Assembly: GCA_017416685.1 (NCBI GenBank)
Contig: JAFQBN010000025.1
Coordinates: 1 to 60,116, forward strand
DNA length: 60,116 nucleotides
Source of the DNA: Oscillospiraceae bacterium
GTDB lineage: Bacteria > Bacillota > Clostridia > Oscillospirales > Oscillospiraceae
Reading direction: 5' to 3'
In this document: positions 33,909 through 42,518 of the stretch, one piece after another
How the letters are laid out: the number at the start of each line of letters is the position of its first letter
How positions within the stretch are numbered: position 1 is the stretch's first letter
The notes under the pieces: model-generated
Told to the model about the DNA's origin: nothing
What the model saw: the letters and a program-made list of their open reading frames with translations, nothing else
The model's database searches: none
Program-made: the position numbers and the translations under genes

Positions 33909-34640
33909 TTACAGATCCTCCACCTGTTCAAGGCGGGCCAACGCGCGGTGAACGCCCAGCCGACGGGCCACCTGCAGTTTTTTCCGGACGGTGTCCCCGT
34001 CATCAAAGAGGACGAAATGCGCTCCGCCCTCCCCTGTCATGTAGGTAAAGTACCGGGCGCACAGCTCATCGGAAAAGAACACCGCAGGCTTCAGCCGCCC
34101 CATCAGCTCCGACAGTTCCTGCCCGGTCAGGGGTTTTCCACTGCCCTGCGGCGCGGGCAGAAAAAAGTCCTCCGCCGACCGCTCTAAGCGCAGGGCCACC
34201 CGCTCCGGACCGCCAAAGCGCTCCGCCGCCTCCTGTAATCGGCAGGTCAGACTGCCCCCGGACAGGGCCGAGCCGATCAGCACCCGGGCCTTTTTTGTGT
34301 ACTGTCCCCAGTATTCCGGTACATACAGCTCGATATTCCGGCGGGCCAGCACCTCGTCCAGCGCACCTGTCAGCTGTTGGGGTGCGGCACCTGCCGCTCC
34401 GCAGACCACAGCGCAGAAGTTCCGCATCCCGCACTCATGCACTACCTGCCGGCACAGACCCGTCACATCCCCGCCGCCGTCAAAACCGCGGGTATCCAGC
34501 ACCATGGCTCCGCCCCGGGGATTGACCTGCCCGACCCGAAACAGCCGTCCACCCTGCCCCACCCGGTAGATCGGGTGGGCCGGCACAAACTCCTGCCGAA
34601 GCTGTGAAAGCCGTCCGGGCGGTGTAATGACCAACAACAT
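33909..34640 (-). CDS. Hypothetical protein, possible relic GH18-like barrel
   Basis: A 243-residue protein starting MLLVITPPGRLSQL. No motif identifies it firmly. GGAMVLDTRGFDGGGDVTGLCRQV looks like a barrel strand and helix, and the C-terminus VLFDDGDTVRKKLQVARRLGVHRAL resembles the last strand-helix of GH18/YaaH-type barrels (FDD-S-KL-A). The catalytic DxxDxDxE motif of active GH18 enzymes is absent, so it is unlikely to be a working chitinase-type enzyme. The start is uncertain: GTG three codons earlier is possible. It diverges from yqeG over a 92-base gap. Confidence 0.6.
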   Translation of the reverse strand: MLLVITPPGRLSQLRQEFVPAHPIYRVGQGGRLFRVGQVNPRGGAMVLDTRGFDGGGDVTGLCRQVVHECGMRNFCAVVCGAAGAAPQQLTGALDEVLARRNIELYVPEYWGQYTKKARVLIGSALSGGSLTCRLQEAAERFGGPERVALRLERSAEDFFLPAPQGSGKPLTGQELSELMGRLKPAVFFSDELCARYFTYMTGEGGAHFVLFDDGDTVRKKLQVARRLGVHRALARLEQVEDL

Positions 34641-34653
34641 ATCTTCCACAGAC

Positions 34654-34682
34654 TTGCCCCCACTCCCAAAAAATGTTATACT
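34654..34682 (+). promoter_or_regulatory. Promoter of the yqeG-nfo-M24 unit
   Basis: TTGCCC (34654-34659), 17 bases, TATACT (34677-34682), about 50 bases before yqeG. Confidence 0.65.
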
Positions 34683-34732
34683 GAATAAAATTATGTCCCC
34701 GCCCCGCGGGGTAGAACAAGGAGGTATGCCCT

Positions 34733-35239
34733 GTGGCCTTTTCCCTGTTTCCAAAGGCGTACTATAAAAGCATACTGGACGTGCGTCCCGACCGGCTGAC
34801 CGCCCGGGGCATCACCCTGTTACTGGTGGATCTGGACAACACTCTCGTCCCCTATAAGACCCCCTCCCCCACCCCGGAACTGATCGCATGGCGGCAGAAG
34901 ATGGAGGCCGGCGGCGTCCAGGTGTTCCTGCTGTCCAACAGCCGCAAACCCACCCGCCCCGGCAACTTTGCCGGTCAGCTGGGCATCGACTTCGTAGGCC
35001 ACGCGGGCAAGCCTAAGCGTGCGGGTTTTCTCGCCGCCATGGAGCGCACCGGCCGCACCCCCGCCCAGACCGCCATCGCCGGCGACCAGATCTTCACCGA
35101 CATTCTGGGCGGCAACCGTTCCGGAGTCACCACCCTGCTCATTGAGCCGATCCGTCTTGCCGGCAATCCCGGCCGCTACATCCGCTACTGGGCGGAGACT
35201 CCCTTCCGCCTTGCGGCCCGAAAGCGGGGCGCGCTGTGA
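34733..35239 (+). CDS. yqeG: YqeG family HAD-superfamily phosphatase
   Basis: A 168-residue HAD IIIA-type phosphatase common in Firmicutes. The HAD motifs are LLLVDLDNTLVPYKTP near residue 30 (nucleophile Asp), a Ser in FLLSNSRK, Lys in GKPKRAG and the Asp-rich AGDQIFTDILGGNRSG near residue 120. The substrate is not established; Bacillus YqeG sits in a ribosome-assembly gene cluster. The start is GTG with AAGGAGG upstream. It overlaps the next gene by four bases (GTGA). Confidence 0.92.
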   Translation: MAFSLFPKAYYKSILDVRPDRLTARGITLLLVDLDNTLVPYKTPSPTPELIAWRQKMEAGGVQVFLLSNSRKPTRPGNFAGQLGIDFVGHAGKPKRAGFLAAMERTGRTPAQTAIAGDQIFTDILGGNRSGVTTLLIEPIRLAGNPGRYIRYWAETPFRLAARKRGAL

Positions 35240-36087
35240 GCGCCCGATTCGGCCCTGCGGGCAACGCGGAAAACTTTCCCGGCAAGTCCTCTGCCGACGC
35301 TCCCAAGTGGCTGGCGCAGTTGGGTCTGGACTGTTATGAGTACCAGTGCGGCAAGGGCATCCACGTAGGTGAGGACACCGCACGCAAGGTCGGACAGCAG
35401 GCACGGGAACACGGCATTGCCCTGTCCCTTCACGCCCCCTACTTCATCAATCTCGCCAACCCCGACCCGGACAGCCTTGCTAAAACCTGCGGCTACATCA
35501 CCGGTGCCTGCCTTGTAGCAGGTCAGATGGGGGCAGAGCGCGTCATAATCCACTCCGGCGCCCTGATGAAGCGCACCCGGCGCCAAGCTTTGGATACCGC
35601 CCTTGCCTCTCTGCGATATGTGTTGTCCGCCTGCGACGATATGGGGTTCGGTCACATTGCCCTGTGTCCCGAAACCATGGGCAAAATCAATCAGCTGGGC
35701 GATCTGGACGAGGTTTTGGAGCTTTGCTGTCTGGATGAGCGTCTTGTTCCCTGCGTGGATTTCGGTCACCTGTACGCCCGTTCTCTGGGCGCGGACGACG
35801 GGGCCGAGGCCATGGCGCGTATTCTGGACCGTATGGAGCAGGTGCTGGGTGCGGAGCGGGCAAGCCGCTTTCACAGCCACTTCTCCCACATCGAATTTAC
35901 TCCCAACGGCGGCGAGAAGTGCCACCGCACCTTTGACGAAGACGGCGGCTTCGGCCCGGACTGGCTCCCCCTTGCAAAGGAAGTGGCACGTCGGAACTGG
36001 AGTCCCACTTTCATCTGCGAATCTGCCGGGACTCAGGCGCAGGATGCCGTCACCATGAAACGCATTTACCGGGAGGCGCTGAAATGA
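35236..36087 (+). CDS. nfo: Endonuclease IV-type TIM-barrel protein
   Basis: AP endonuclease family 2 protein, 283 residues; family members cut abasic sites using three zinc ions. Metal ligands seen are His in SLHAPYFINLA, His in VIIHSGAL, Glu in CPETMGKI, Asp-His in VDFGHLYARS, His in SHFSHIEFT and Glu in ICESAG. The Asp-x-His pair expected after the sixth ligand is replaced by DEDGGFGPDW, so it belongs to a divergent subgroup and repair activity is likely but not certain. The GTG start overlaps yqeG and the stop overlaps the M24 gene. Confidence 0.82.
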   Translation: MSARFGPAGNAENFPGKSSADAPKWLAQLGLDCYEYQCGKGIHVGEDTARKVGQQAREHGIALSLHAPYFINLANPDPDSLAKTCGYITGACLVAGQMGAERVIIHSGALMKRTRRQALDTALASLRYVLSACDDMGFGHIALCPETMGKINQLGDLDEVLELCCLDERLVPCVDFGHLYARSLGADDGAEAMARILDRMEQVLGAERASRFHSHFSHIEFTPNGGEKCHRTFDEDGGFGPDWLPLAKEVARRNWSPTFICESAGTQAQDAVTMKRIYREALK

Positions 36088-37148
36088 ACCATATTGAAAA
36101 AATCGCTGCCGCCCTGCCTGAGTACGGCTTGGATGCCATGCTCATCGTCAGTGCGCCCGGTGAGCGCTACGCTGTAGGGTTTGAGGGCGAAGGCACCGTG
36201 CTTGTCACCCGCAGCGGATGTCACTATTTCACCGACAGCCGTTACATCGAAGCGGCACAAAACACCATCCAAAATGCCCACGTGGAGTGCGTTGGCCGCG
36301 GCAGGGGTCACCTCGACCTGACTGCGCAGGTCATGCAGGCTGAAAATCTGCAGTTGGTCGGTTTTGAAAGCGACCGGGTCAGCGTGGACCGACTGGAACG
36401 GTGGCAGGACAAACTGCCCTGCACCCTGATTTCCGCTCCCGACCTGCTCAGCAGACTACGTGCATCCAAGGATGAGGGCGAACTGACTTTGATGCGCCGC
36501 GCCCAAGCCATCACAGACCGCGCCTTCTCCAATCTTCTGAACTTTATCCGCCCTGGACTCACCGAGCGTGAGATCGCCGCCCGTTTGGTCTACGAGTTGA
36601 TGTCTCTGGGTGGAAGCAAGCCAAGCTTCGACCCCATTGTGGCCGCCGGACCCAGCGGTTCCATGCCCCACGCCATCCCCGGCGGGCAGGTCATTGGACC
36701 GGGCATGTTTATCACGCTGGATTTCGGCTGCATTTACGAGGGGTACTGCTCCGACATGACCCGCACCGTGGCGGTGGGAACTCCCACCGACGAAATGGCG
36801 ACGGTTTACCAAACGGTGCTGAACGCCCAGCTTGCCGGTCTCGCCGCCGCCCGGGCCGGTGTGTCCGGCAAACAGGTGGACGAGGCCGCCCGAACCGTCA
36901 TTGAACAGGCGGGATACGGGGAGTTTTTCGGCCACAGTCTGGGCCACTCACTGGGTCTTGAGATCCACGAGGGTCCCAACTTCTCCCCCGGCGAGGAAAC
37001 TGTCATGCCCGTGGGGGCGGTGGTGTCCTGCGAGCCGGGCATCTACCTGCCCGGACGGTTCGGTGTGCGCATTGAGGACGTGGTGATTTTACAGCAGGAC
37101 GGCTGTGAGATCATCACTGCTTCCCCAAAGGAACTGCTTATTTTGTGA
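36084..37148 (+). CDS. Xaa-Pro peptidase, M24 family
   Basis: Cytoplasmic dimetal aminopeptidase that releases residues ahead of proline. The 354 residues have a creatinase-like N-terminal domain and a C-terminal pita-bread domain with the metal ligands in order: Asp in LDFGCIYEGY and CSDMTRTVAVG, His in GHSLGHSLGLEIHEGP, Glu in VSCEPGIYLPG and Glu in GVRIEDVVI. It resembles Bacillus YqhT. In many Firmicutes this gene directly precedes efp, as here; proline-rich peptide turnover and EF-P action at polyproline make a plausible, unproven, link. Confidence 0.94.
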   Translation: MNHIEKIAAALPEYGLDAMLIVSAPGERYAVGFEGEGTVLVTRSGCHYFTDSRYIEAAQNTIQNAHVECVGRGRGHLDLTAQVMQAENLQLVGFESDRVSVDRLERWQDKLPCTLISAPDLLSRLRASKDEGELTLMRRAQAITDRAFSNLLNFIRPGLTEREIAARLVYELMSLGGSKPSFDPIVAAGPSGSMPHAIPGGQVIGPGMFITLDFGCIYEGYCSDMTRTVAVGTPTDEMATVYQTVLNAQLAGLAAARAGVSGKQVDEAARTVIEQAGYGEFFGHSLGHSLGLEIHEGPNFSPGEETVMPVGAVVSCEPGIYLPGRFGVRIEDVVILQQDGCEIITASPKELLIL

Positions 37149-37197
37149 TTTTCAGTAAAAAATCTGCCGAAATGGGAGATTTCCCCTGTAAACCCCC

Positions 37198-37226
37198 TTG
37201 CCAAAGCTGGGGGAATGGGGTAAAAT
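37198..37226 (+). promoter_or_regulatory. efp promoter
   Basis: TTGCCA (37198-37203), 17 bases, TAAAAT (37221-37226), 45 bases before efp. Confidence 0.75.
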
Positions 37227-37270
37227 ATATCAGCTAAACTTTTACACTTTTTATTTGGAGGATGATTCTT

Positions 37271-37837
37271 ATGGCAATGATTTCTGCCAGTGATTTCCGC
37301 AACGGCGTTACCTTCGAGATGGAAGGCAAGGTCATGCAGGTGGTCGAGTTCCAGCACGTCAAGCCCGGCAAGGGTGCCGCTTTCGTCCGCACCAAGATGA
37401 AGAACATCATCACCGGCGGCGTGACCGAGACCTCTTTCAACCCCACCGCCAAGTTCGAGCAGGCCTTCGTCGAGCGCAAGGAGATGCAGTACAGCTACAA
37501 CGATGGCGACCTGTACTACTTCATGGATATGGAGACCTTTGATATGCTGCCCATCGGCAAGGATCTGCTGGGCGACGCCTTCCGCTTTGTGAAGGAAGAG
37601 GAGATGTGCAAGGTCATGTCCTACAAGGGCAGCGTGTTCGGCGTTGAGGCTCCCAACTTCGTGGAGCTGGTCATCACCGAGACCGAGCCCGGCTTCGCCG
37701 GCAACACCGCCACCAACGTGACCAAGCCCGCCACTCTGGAGACCGGCGCCGAGATCCGCGTCCCCCTGTTCATCAACGAGGGCGACAAGATCAAGATCGA
37801 CACCCGCACCGGCGAGTATCTGGAGCGTTGTAAGTAA
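37271..37837 (+). CDS. efp: Translation elongation factor P
   Basis: Rescues ribosomes stalled at proline runs. The 188 residues form the usual three beta-barrels; [19 protein letters not shown] starts domain I and the tip loop reads [13 protein letters not shown], with Lys at the position that is modified in other bacteria. The C-terminus GEYLERCK is typical. ATG at 37271 follows GGAGGATG. A gene for a CD1247-type protein follows 28 bases later. Confidence 0.97.
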   Translation: MAMISASDFRNGVTFEMEGKVMQVVEFQHVKPGKGAAFVRTKMKNIITGGVTETSFNPTAKFEQAFVERKEMQYSYNDGDLYYFMDMETFDMLPIGKDLLGDAFRFVKEEEMCKVMSYKGSVFGVEAPNFVELVITETEPGFAGNTATNVTKPATLETGAEIRVPLFINEGDKIKIDTRTGEYLERCK

Positions 37838-37865
37838 TTATCTGCCCTGAAAGGAGATCGTTACT

Positions 37866-38267
37866 ATGACCATTTCCGAAAAAGTTGCGTACCTCAAGGG
37901 TCTGGCTGAGGGTCTGGACCTTGAGAACGAAAAGTCCAAGGAGGCCAAGCTCATCAACGTGATGATCGGCATTCTGGAGGAGATCGGCCTGTCCATCGAG
38001 GATCTGGAGGAAAATGATCTGGATCTGGGCGAGGAGATCGACGTCCTGTCCGACGATCTGGCCGACGTGGAGGACATCGTCTACGGCATCGACGAGGATG
38101 AGGACGGGGACTTCGACGAAGATTTCTTCGAGGTGGAGTGTCCCACCTGTGAAGAGCCTATTGTCATCGACGAGGAGGCTCTGGCCGAGGGCGTTGTTCA
38201 GTGTCCCAACTGCGGCGACAAGTTCTCCATGGACCTGTCTGACGACGTCTGCACCGAGGACGAATAA
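37866..38267 (+). CDS. CD1247 N-terminal domain protein with zinc ribbon
   Basis: A 133-residue, very acidic protein found next to efp in many Clostridia. Residues 1-75 form the CD1247-type helical domain (VAYLKGLAEGLDL, then IGILEEIGLSIEDLEEN). Residues 76-88 are almost all Asp/Glu, and Cys92-Cys95 with Cys113-Cys116 (CPTC, CPNC) make a zinc ribbon. The function is not known; acidic helices plus a ribbon suggest a nucleic-acid or ribosome-associated adaptor, which is inference. Confidence 0.85.
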   Translation: MTISEKVAYLKGLAEGLDLENEKSKEAKLINVMIGILEEIGLSIEDLEENDLDLGEEIDVLSDDLADVEDIVYGIDEDEDGDFDEDFFEVECPTCEEPIVIDEEALAEGVVQCPNCGDKFSMDLSDDVCTEDE

Positions 38268-38275
38268 CGAAACTG

Positions 38276-38309
38276 AAAATGCGGTCTGCCACGGCAGACC
38301 GCATTTTTT
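38276..38309 (+). terminator. Terminator after the CD1247 gene
   Basis: Arms AAAATGCGGTCTGCC and its complement, followed by TTTTTT. Confidence 0.92.
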
Positions 38310-38325
38310 ATAAGGAGCGATATCC

Positions 38326-38703
38326 ATGATCCCCACCTATGAGCAAATGGGCGACATGCTGGAGGAGGTCGCCGCCCAGTTCCCCGACGCGTTTTTTGAG
38401 GGGTTGGACGGCGGTATCCGGCTGGAAGAACAGGCCCTGCCCGACCCGGATTTCCCGCCCGGCGAGATGTACATTATGGGCGAGTACTGCCACGACCTGC
38501 TGGGTCGGTATATCCTGCTGTACTACGGCTCCTTCGCCGCTCTGCTGGCAGACGAAGACGAGGAGGCGTGGCTGGATGAGATTTTCGTCACCGTGGCCCA
38601 CGAATTCACCCACCATCTGGAGGATGCTGCCATGCTCCATGCATTGGACGATGCGGACGCAGCTTTCCTGCAGCAGGCTCTGGCAGACTACGCCGAGGAT
38701 TGA
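38326..38703 (+). CDS. Zincin-like metallopeptidase family protein
   Basis: A 125-residue minimal zincin of the Pfam Zincin_1 group. The HExxH zinc motif is His92-Glu-Phe-Thr-His96 in FVTVAHEFTHHLED; the rest is a short mixed alpha/beta domain with no signal peptide, so it is cytoplasmic. Members are widespread in Actinobacteria and Firmicutes, and no substrate is known. It begins right after the terminator of the efp unit with a GGAG site. Confidence 0.87.
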   Translation: MIPTYEQMGDMLEEVAAQFPDAFFEGLDGGIRLEEQALPDPDFPPGEMYIMGEYCHDLLGRYILLYYGSFAALLADEDEEAWLDEIFVTVAHEFTHHLEDAAMLHALDDADAAFLQQALADYAED

Positions 38704-38745
38704 CCCAACCGGATCGTTCGCCCGCGTTTTGTATCCATTTGTTTC

Positions 38746-38774
38746 TTTTCATTCGAGGTTTCTGTGTGTATAAT
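38746..38774 (+). promoter_or_regulatory. Promoter of the thrE pair
   Basis: TTTTCA (38746-38751), 17 bases, TATAAT (38769-38774), 34 bases before the first thrE gene. Confidence 0.65.
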
Positions 38775-38808
38775 AACCTCATGATCCCCTGAGATGGAGG
38801 TGTTCGCT

Positions 38809-39570
38809 TTGGATCACCACAGTTTACTCAATTTGGCCACCGAGCTGGCCCGTCACATGATGGAGTGCGGCGCAGAGATCTACCGCGTGGAAGACTCCGT
38901 CTTGCGCCTGATGCGCGCCTACGGCGCCCGGGACGCCCAGATTTTCGCCATCCCCAACTGCATCACCATATCCCTTACCTCCGAAACCGGCGAGCCGGTC
39001 ACCCGGCTGTGCCGCGTGGCCTCCCACAGCACGGATCTGGACTGTCTGGAGCTATGCAATGACCTGTGCCGCCGACTGTGCGAGCAAACGCCCCCTGTGG
39101 AGCAGGCCCATAAGGAACTGGCGGACATCTTCCGCCATCGTCCCAGGTTCCACCCTCTTGCAGTCATGCTGGGACACTTCCTGATCGGCGCCTTTTTTAC
39201 CCCATTCTTCGGCGGCGGTCTATTGGATGCTCTGTGCGGCGGTCTGTGCGGACTTGCCATCTACTTCGCCAACCGGTTCCTGGCACCTCTGGCCGGCCCC
39301 AACGTGTTTTTCCGCACGCTGCTGGCTGCCGCTGCCTCCTCTTTGGCGGCTCAGTTGCTGGTCTATGCAGGAATCGGCCAGCAAATTGACACCATCACCA
39401 TCGGCGCCCTGATGATTTTAGTACCCGGTGTGTCCCTGACCACCGCTATGCGTGAGGTCATGGCCGGTGATTTGGTGTCCGGTGTGTCCCGCACAGCGGA
39501 ATCCATTCTGTCTGCCACCGCCATCGCTTTGGGAACCGGCGCCGCCATGTTCCTTGGCGGACTGCTGTAA
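38809..39570 (+). CDS. Threonine/serine exporter, ThrE N-terminal-type subunit
   Basis: A 253-residue protein of the ThrE_1 (DUF1212) family. A cytoplasmic N-terminal domain (MECGAEIYRVEDSVLRLM near residue 17, PNCITISL) is followed by about five membrane spans. In Corynebacterium ThrE is one chain; here, as in many Firmicutes, it is split with the next gene. The TTG start at 38809 is preferred since GGAGGTG lies six bases upstream; the ATG at 38794 is inside that region. Confidence 0.88.
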   Translation: MDHHSLLNLATELARHMMECGAEIYRVEDSVLRLMRAYGARDAQIFAIPNCITISLTSETGEPVTRLCRVASHSTDLDCLELCNDLCRRLCEQTPPVEQAHKELADIFRHRPRFHPLAVMLGHFLIGAFFTPFFGGGLLDALCGGLCGLAIYFANRFLAPLAGPNVFFRTLLAAAASSLAAQLLVYAGIGQQIDTITIGALMILVPGVSLTTAMREVMAGDLVSGVSRTAESILSATAIALGTGAAMFLGGLL

Positions 39571-39582
39571 AGGAGGGCGACC

Positions 39583-40044
39583 ATGGAGTTTCTGCTTAAT
39601 TGGGTACTGCCCTGCATCTACAGCTTCGGTGCCTGTATCGGCTTTTGCCTGTTGTTCAACATCCACGGTCCCGGCATGCTCATCTGCGGCGGAGGCGGCG
39701 CATTGGGCTGGCTGGTCTATCTGCTGATGGGTCTTTGCTCCACCACCATCTTTCCCCGCTATTTGGCTGCCGCCGTGGCCATCACCCTGTACTCCGAATT
39801 GATGGCCCGCATTCGCCGCTGCCCCGTGACCAGCTATCTGATCGTGGCTCTGCTTCCTCTCGTCCCCGGCGGCGGTATCTATTACGCCATGCGCTACTCC
39901 CTCTCGGGCGACAATCAGCAGTTTCTCACTACCTTGCTGAACGTATTCGGTATCGCCGGCACGCTGGCGCTCGGCGCCCTGCTGGCCTCGTCCGTGGTCC
40001 GTCTGTTTATCACCTTCGCGCATCGCGCACATAAGCATAAGTAA
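39583..40044 (+). CDS. Threonine/serine exporter, ThrE C-terminal-type subunit
   Basis: A 153-residue membrane protein of the ThrE_2 (DUF3815) family with five hydrophobic segments; SYLIVALLPLVPGGGIYYAM is the conserved loop. It starts 12 bases after its partner with an AAGGAGG site and together they should make a complete amino-acid exporter in the cytoplasmic membrane. The substrate is assigned by family. Confidence 0.88.
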   Translation: MEFLLNWVLPCIYSFGACIGFCLLFNIHGPGMLICGGGGALGWLVYLLMGLCSTTIFPRYLAAAVAITLYSELMARIRRCPVTSYLIVALLPLVPGGGIYYAMRYSLSGDNQQFLTTLLNVFGIAGTLALGALLASSVVRLFITFAHRAHKHK

Positions 40045-40060
40045 ACCGGAGGTTTTCCCC

Positions 40061-41113
40061 ATGTCCATGCGTCTTTTCGCGCTGCTGACCGCACTGGTCC
40101 TGCTGTGCAGCGGCTGTGGAGCTGCAGCGCCTGCCCCTTCCGTGTCCGGCGACAGGTCGGCGGAAGTTTCTGCCCCGGACGTATCTGTGCCGGAGGCACC
40201 CGCCCCCGACAAGTCCGCCCCGGCGGCTAATACCCACGCATCCAAGTCTGACCCGGCTTGGGTGGAGACTCCCCCCGCTCCGGACAGTTCCGCCCCGTTG
40301 GAAGTATTTGCCCCGGTGGACAGTTTCGTTCCACCCCCGGAGCAGGAACCCGATCTCCCCGCCGATGAGCCGGATGTTCCTGTCGTCGATCTGCCTCAGC
40401 CGCAGATCCCCTCCACCTACGACTATTCCGCACCCGTACCGGAAAATGACCCCGTGGGTACGGATTACTTTGCCGATGCTGCCTTTGTGGGCGACTCCCG
40501 CACCGAAGGATTCTGGCTGTACAGCGGTGTCAAGCAGGGCAAGCTGCTCTGCGCCACCGGCCTGACCGTGTTTTCCGTGGACAGCAAGATCATGACCGGC
40601 GGCAGCCAAACCGTATTGGATGCTCTGTGCAGCGGCAGCTTTGATAAAATCTATCTGGGCTTCGGCCTGAACGAGTTGGGGTACATCGACCGGGACTCTT
40701 TTGTGGAAACCTACCGCCAGCTGATCGGCACCATTCGCAGAACCCACCCCAATGCCATCATCTACATCCAAAATCTCATCCCCGTCAATGACGGCAAGGC
40801 CCGGGCCTCCGGTCACAAAGGCCATGTGAACTGTGACCGCATCCGTCTGTATAACGAACTGATCGCACAAATTGCCCGGGAGGAAGAGCTTCCCCTGCTG
40901 GACCTTTATTCCGCCTTTGCAGTGGATGGACAGCTGCCCGCCGAGGCCAGCCGGGACGGTGTGCATCCCCTGCCCGCCTACTACAAAAAGCAGCTGGACT
41001 ATCTTCTGACCCACACCGTCGCCCGGGAGCAGCCGGCGGACCCACCGGCCGAACCGCCCGCTGACGCGCCCGCGCCCGAAGTCTCCCCTGAAACGGAGGT
41101 CACCAAACTATGA
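40061..41113 (+). CDS. SGNH-type esterase lipoprotein
   Basis: A 350-residue exported lipoprotein. Residues 1-19 are a lipoprotein signal ending at Cys19. Residues 20-130 are a Pro/Ala/Asp-rich linker. From about residue 140 a GDSL/SGNH hydrolase domain follows: FVGDSRTEGFW (catalytic Ser), IYLGFGLNELGY (Asn), and SRDGVHPLPAYY (Asp-His). A second Pro/Ala-rich tail closes the protein. Related clostridial enzymes act on acetyl groups of wall polymers; that is inference here. It overlaps the next lipoprotein gene by four bases (ATGA). Confidence 0.87.
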   Translation: MSMRLFALLTALVLLCSGCGAAAPAPSVSGDRSAEVSAPDVSVPEAPAPDKSAPAANTHASKSDPAWVETPPAPDSSAPLEVFAPVDSFVPPPEQEPDLPADEPDVPVVDLPQPQIPSTYDYSAPVPENDPVGTDYFADAAFVGDSRTEGFWLYSGVKQGKLLCATGLTVFSVDSKIMTGGSQTVLDALCSGSFDKIYLGFGLNELGYIDRDSFVETYRQLIGTIRRTHPNAIIYIQNLIPVNDGKARASGHKGHVNCDRIRLYNELIAQIAREEELPLLDLYSAFAVDGQLPAEASRDGVHPLPAYYKKQLDYLLTHTVAREQPADPPAEPPADAPAPEVSPETEVTKL

Positions 41114-41559
41114 AACGATTGACCGTACTGCTGTGCGCACTTTCTCTGTGTCTCCTGTGCGCCTGCGGCGGCACCGCACAGCCCTTTGCCACCGACCTTG
41201 TGGACAAAATTCTGGAAAGTGAAACCTTTTCCGAGCCGTTGGAGCCGTTGGACGACGAAATCGCCTGTTTCCTCTATCAGTTGGATGCCGAGCAGGCTGG
41301 GTTGACCGATCTGCGGGCATACCGCTCCTCCGGTGCCACCTGTGAGGAGGTGGCGGTGTTCACCTTTGAGACCGACGAAGATGCCGTCGATGCCCAGTTC
41401 GTTTTGGCCGGTTACCTCGCCGCCCAGCTGGAAAGTTGCCGCAGCTATCGGCCCGCCCAGGTACCCAAGCTGCAGCACGCCATCTTGACTCAGCGCAGCA
41501 ATAGCATCCTGCTTTTGGTGGCAGATGACTGGAGCGCTGCAGAAGAAATTGTGGATTAA
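41110..41559 (+). CDS. DUF4358 lipoprotein
   Basis: A 149-residue lipoprotein with signal residues 1-18 and lipid Cys19 (LCAC). The mature part matches DUF4358: LVDKILESETFSEPLEPLDD near residue 30 and AVFTFETDEDAVDAQFVLAGYL in the middle. In Clostridia this family is frequently beside SGNH hydrolases and MBOAT acyltransferases, suggesting work on surface-polymer acylation; no MBOAT gene is next to it here. It is translationally coupled to the SGNH gene. Confidence 0.85.
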   Translation: MKRLTVLLCALSLCLLCACGGTAQPFATDLVDKILESETFSEPLEPLDDEIACFLYQLDAEQAGLTDLRAYRSSGATCEEVAVFTFETDEDAVDAQFVLAGYLAAQLESCRSYRPAQVPKLQHAILTQRSNSILLLVADDWSAAEEIVD

Positions 41560-41564
41560 CAACC

Positions 41565-41600
41565 ATGCCGCACCCAAAATCGGGTGCGGCATTTTTCTTT
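41565..41600 (+). terminator. Terminator after the DUF4358 gene
   Basis: Arms ATGCCGCACCC (41565-41575) and complement (41582-41592), followed by TTTTCTTTT. Confidence 0.92.
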
Positions 41601-41698
41601 TGCTGCAAGGCTTTGGCGGCTGTTTCCAGCATTTACAGCTTGCCCCCTCCCCCCTTTGGCGGTTAAACTTGATTTATCCCATTCCAAAGGAGGCCACT

Positions 41699-42517
41699 AT
41701 GTTCCCGTCATGGTTCCGCCGCCTGGCCGGCGTTTTATTTGTACTGACCCTGCTGACCCCGTTCCCCGCCCGCGCCCAACACCAACCCGTAGAGGTGGAG
41801 GTGGCAGGCCGCGCCCTTTCCGCCGATACTGACCCGTACATTTATCAGGGTACTGCCTACGTCCCCCTCGCCGCTTTCGTGCGGGAAATGGACGGCGCCG
41901 AGCTGACCTGGGACGGCACGTCTGCCCGACTGGACGCCGACCATCTCGACCTGACCGCCACCCCCGGGCAAACCTGGCTGGAGGCCAACGGCCGCGCGCT
42001 GTACGTCCCTCACACCGTCCAAATAACAGATGGCCGCATCATGGTTCCCGTCCGCACCGCCGCTCAATTGTTCGGCGCAGAGGTGGAGTGGGACGAAAAT
42101 GCGCAAACCGTCCGGGTATCCGAGAGAGGCGAAATTTTGTCCCGCGCAGACAATTACTACGACCCGGACACTTTGTATTGGCTGTCCCGGGTCATCTCAG
42201 CGGAGAGTCGGGGTGAACCGCTGGTGGGTCAGATCGCTGTGGGCAACGTGGCTCTGAACCGGGTGGCAAGCCCTGATTTCCCCGATACTCTGTACGGCGT
42301 CATCTTCCAGCCCGGGCAGTTTGAGCCGGTGGAGAACGGCACCATCTGGCAAGAGCCGTACCACCTGTCCGTCACCGCCGCCAAGCTGTGTCTGGAGGGG
42401 GCGCAGGTCATCGGCGACTGTCTTTATTTCTTCGCTCCCGACCTGTCTCCCGGCACGTGGATCGTCAACAACCGTACTTATTACACCACCATCGGCTGTC
42501 ATCGGTTCTACCTGTAA
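41699..42517 (+). CDS. Exported cell wall hydrolase, SleB type with stalk domain
   Basis: A 272-residue exported protein. Residues 1-26 are a signal peptide ending ARA. A copper-amine-oxidase-like N-terminal stalk domain follows (QGTAYVPLAAFVREMDG, GRIMVPVRTAAQLFGA) and then the Hydrolase_2/SleB domain: LSRVISAESRGEPLVGQIAV with the catalytic Glu near residue 175 and VALNRVASPDFPDTLYGVIF. SleB and CwlJ break spore cortex muramic lactam; in Clostridia relatives also serve vegetative wall turnover. The start has AAAGGAGG. It is a single gene between terminators. Confidence 0.9.
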   Translation: MFPSWFRRLAGVLFVLTLLTPFPARAQHQPVEVEVAGRALSADTDPYIYQGTAYVPLAAFVREMDGAELTWDGTSARLDADHLDLTATPGQTWLEANGRALYVPHTVQITDGRIMVPVRTAAQLFGAEVEWDENAQTVRVSERGEILSRADNYYDPDTLYWLSRVISAESRGEPLVGQIAVGNVALNRVASPDFPDTLYGVIFQPGQFEPVENGTIWQEPYHLSVTAAKLCLEGAQVIGDCLYFFAPDLSPGTWIVNNRTYYTTIGCHRFYL

Positions 42518-42518
42518 G

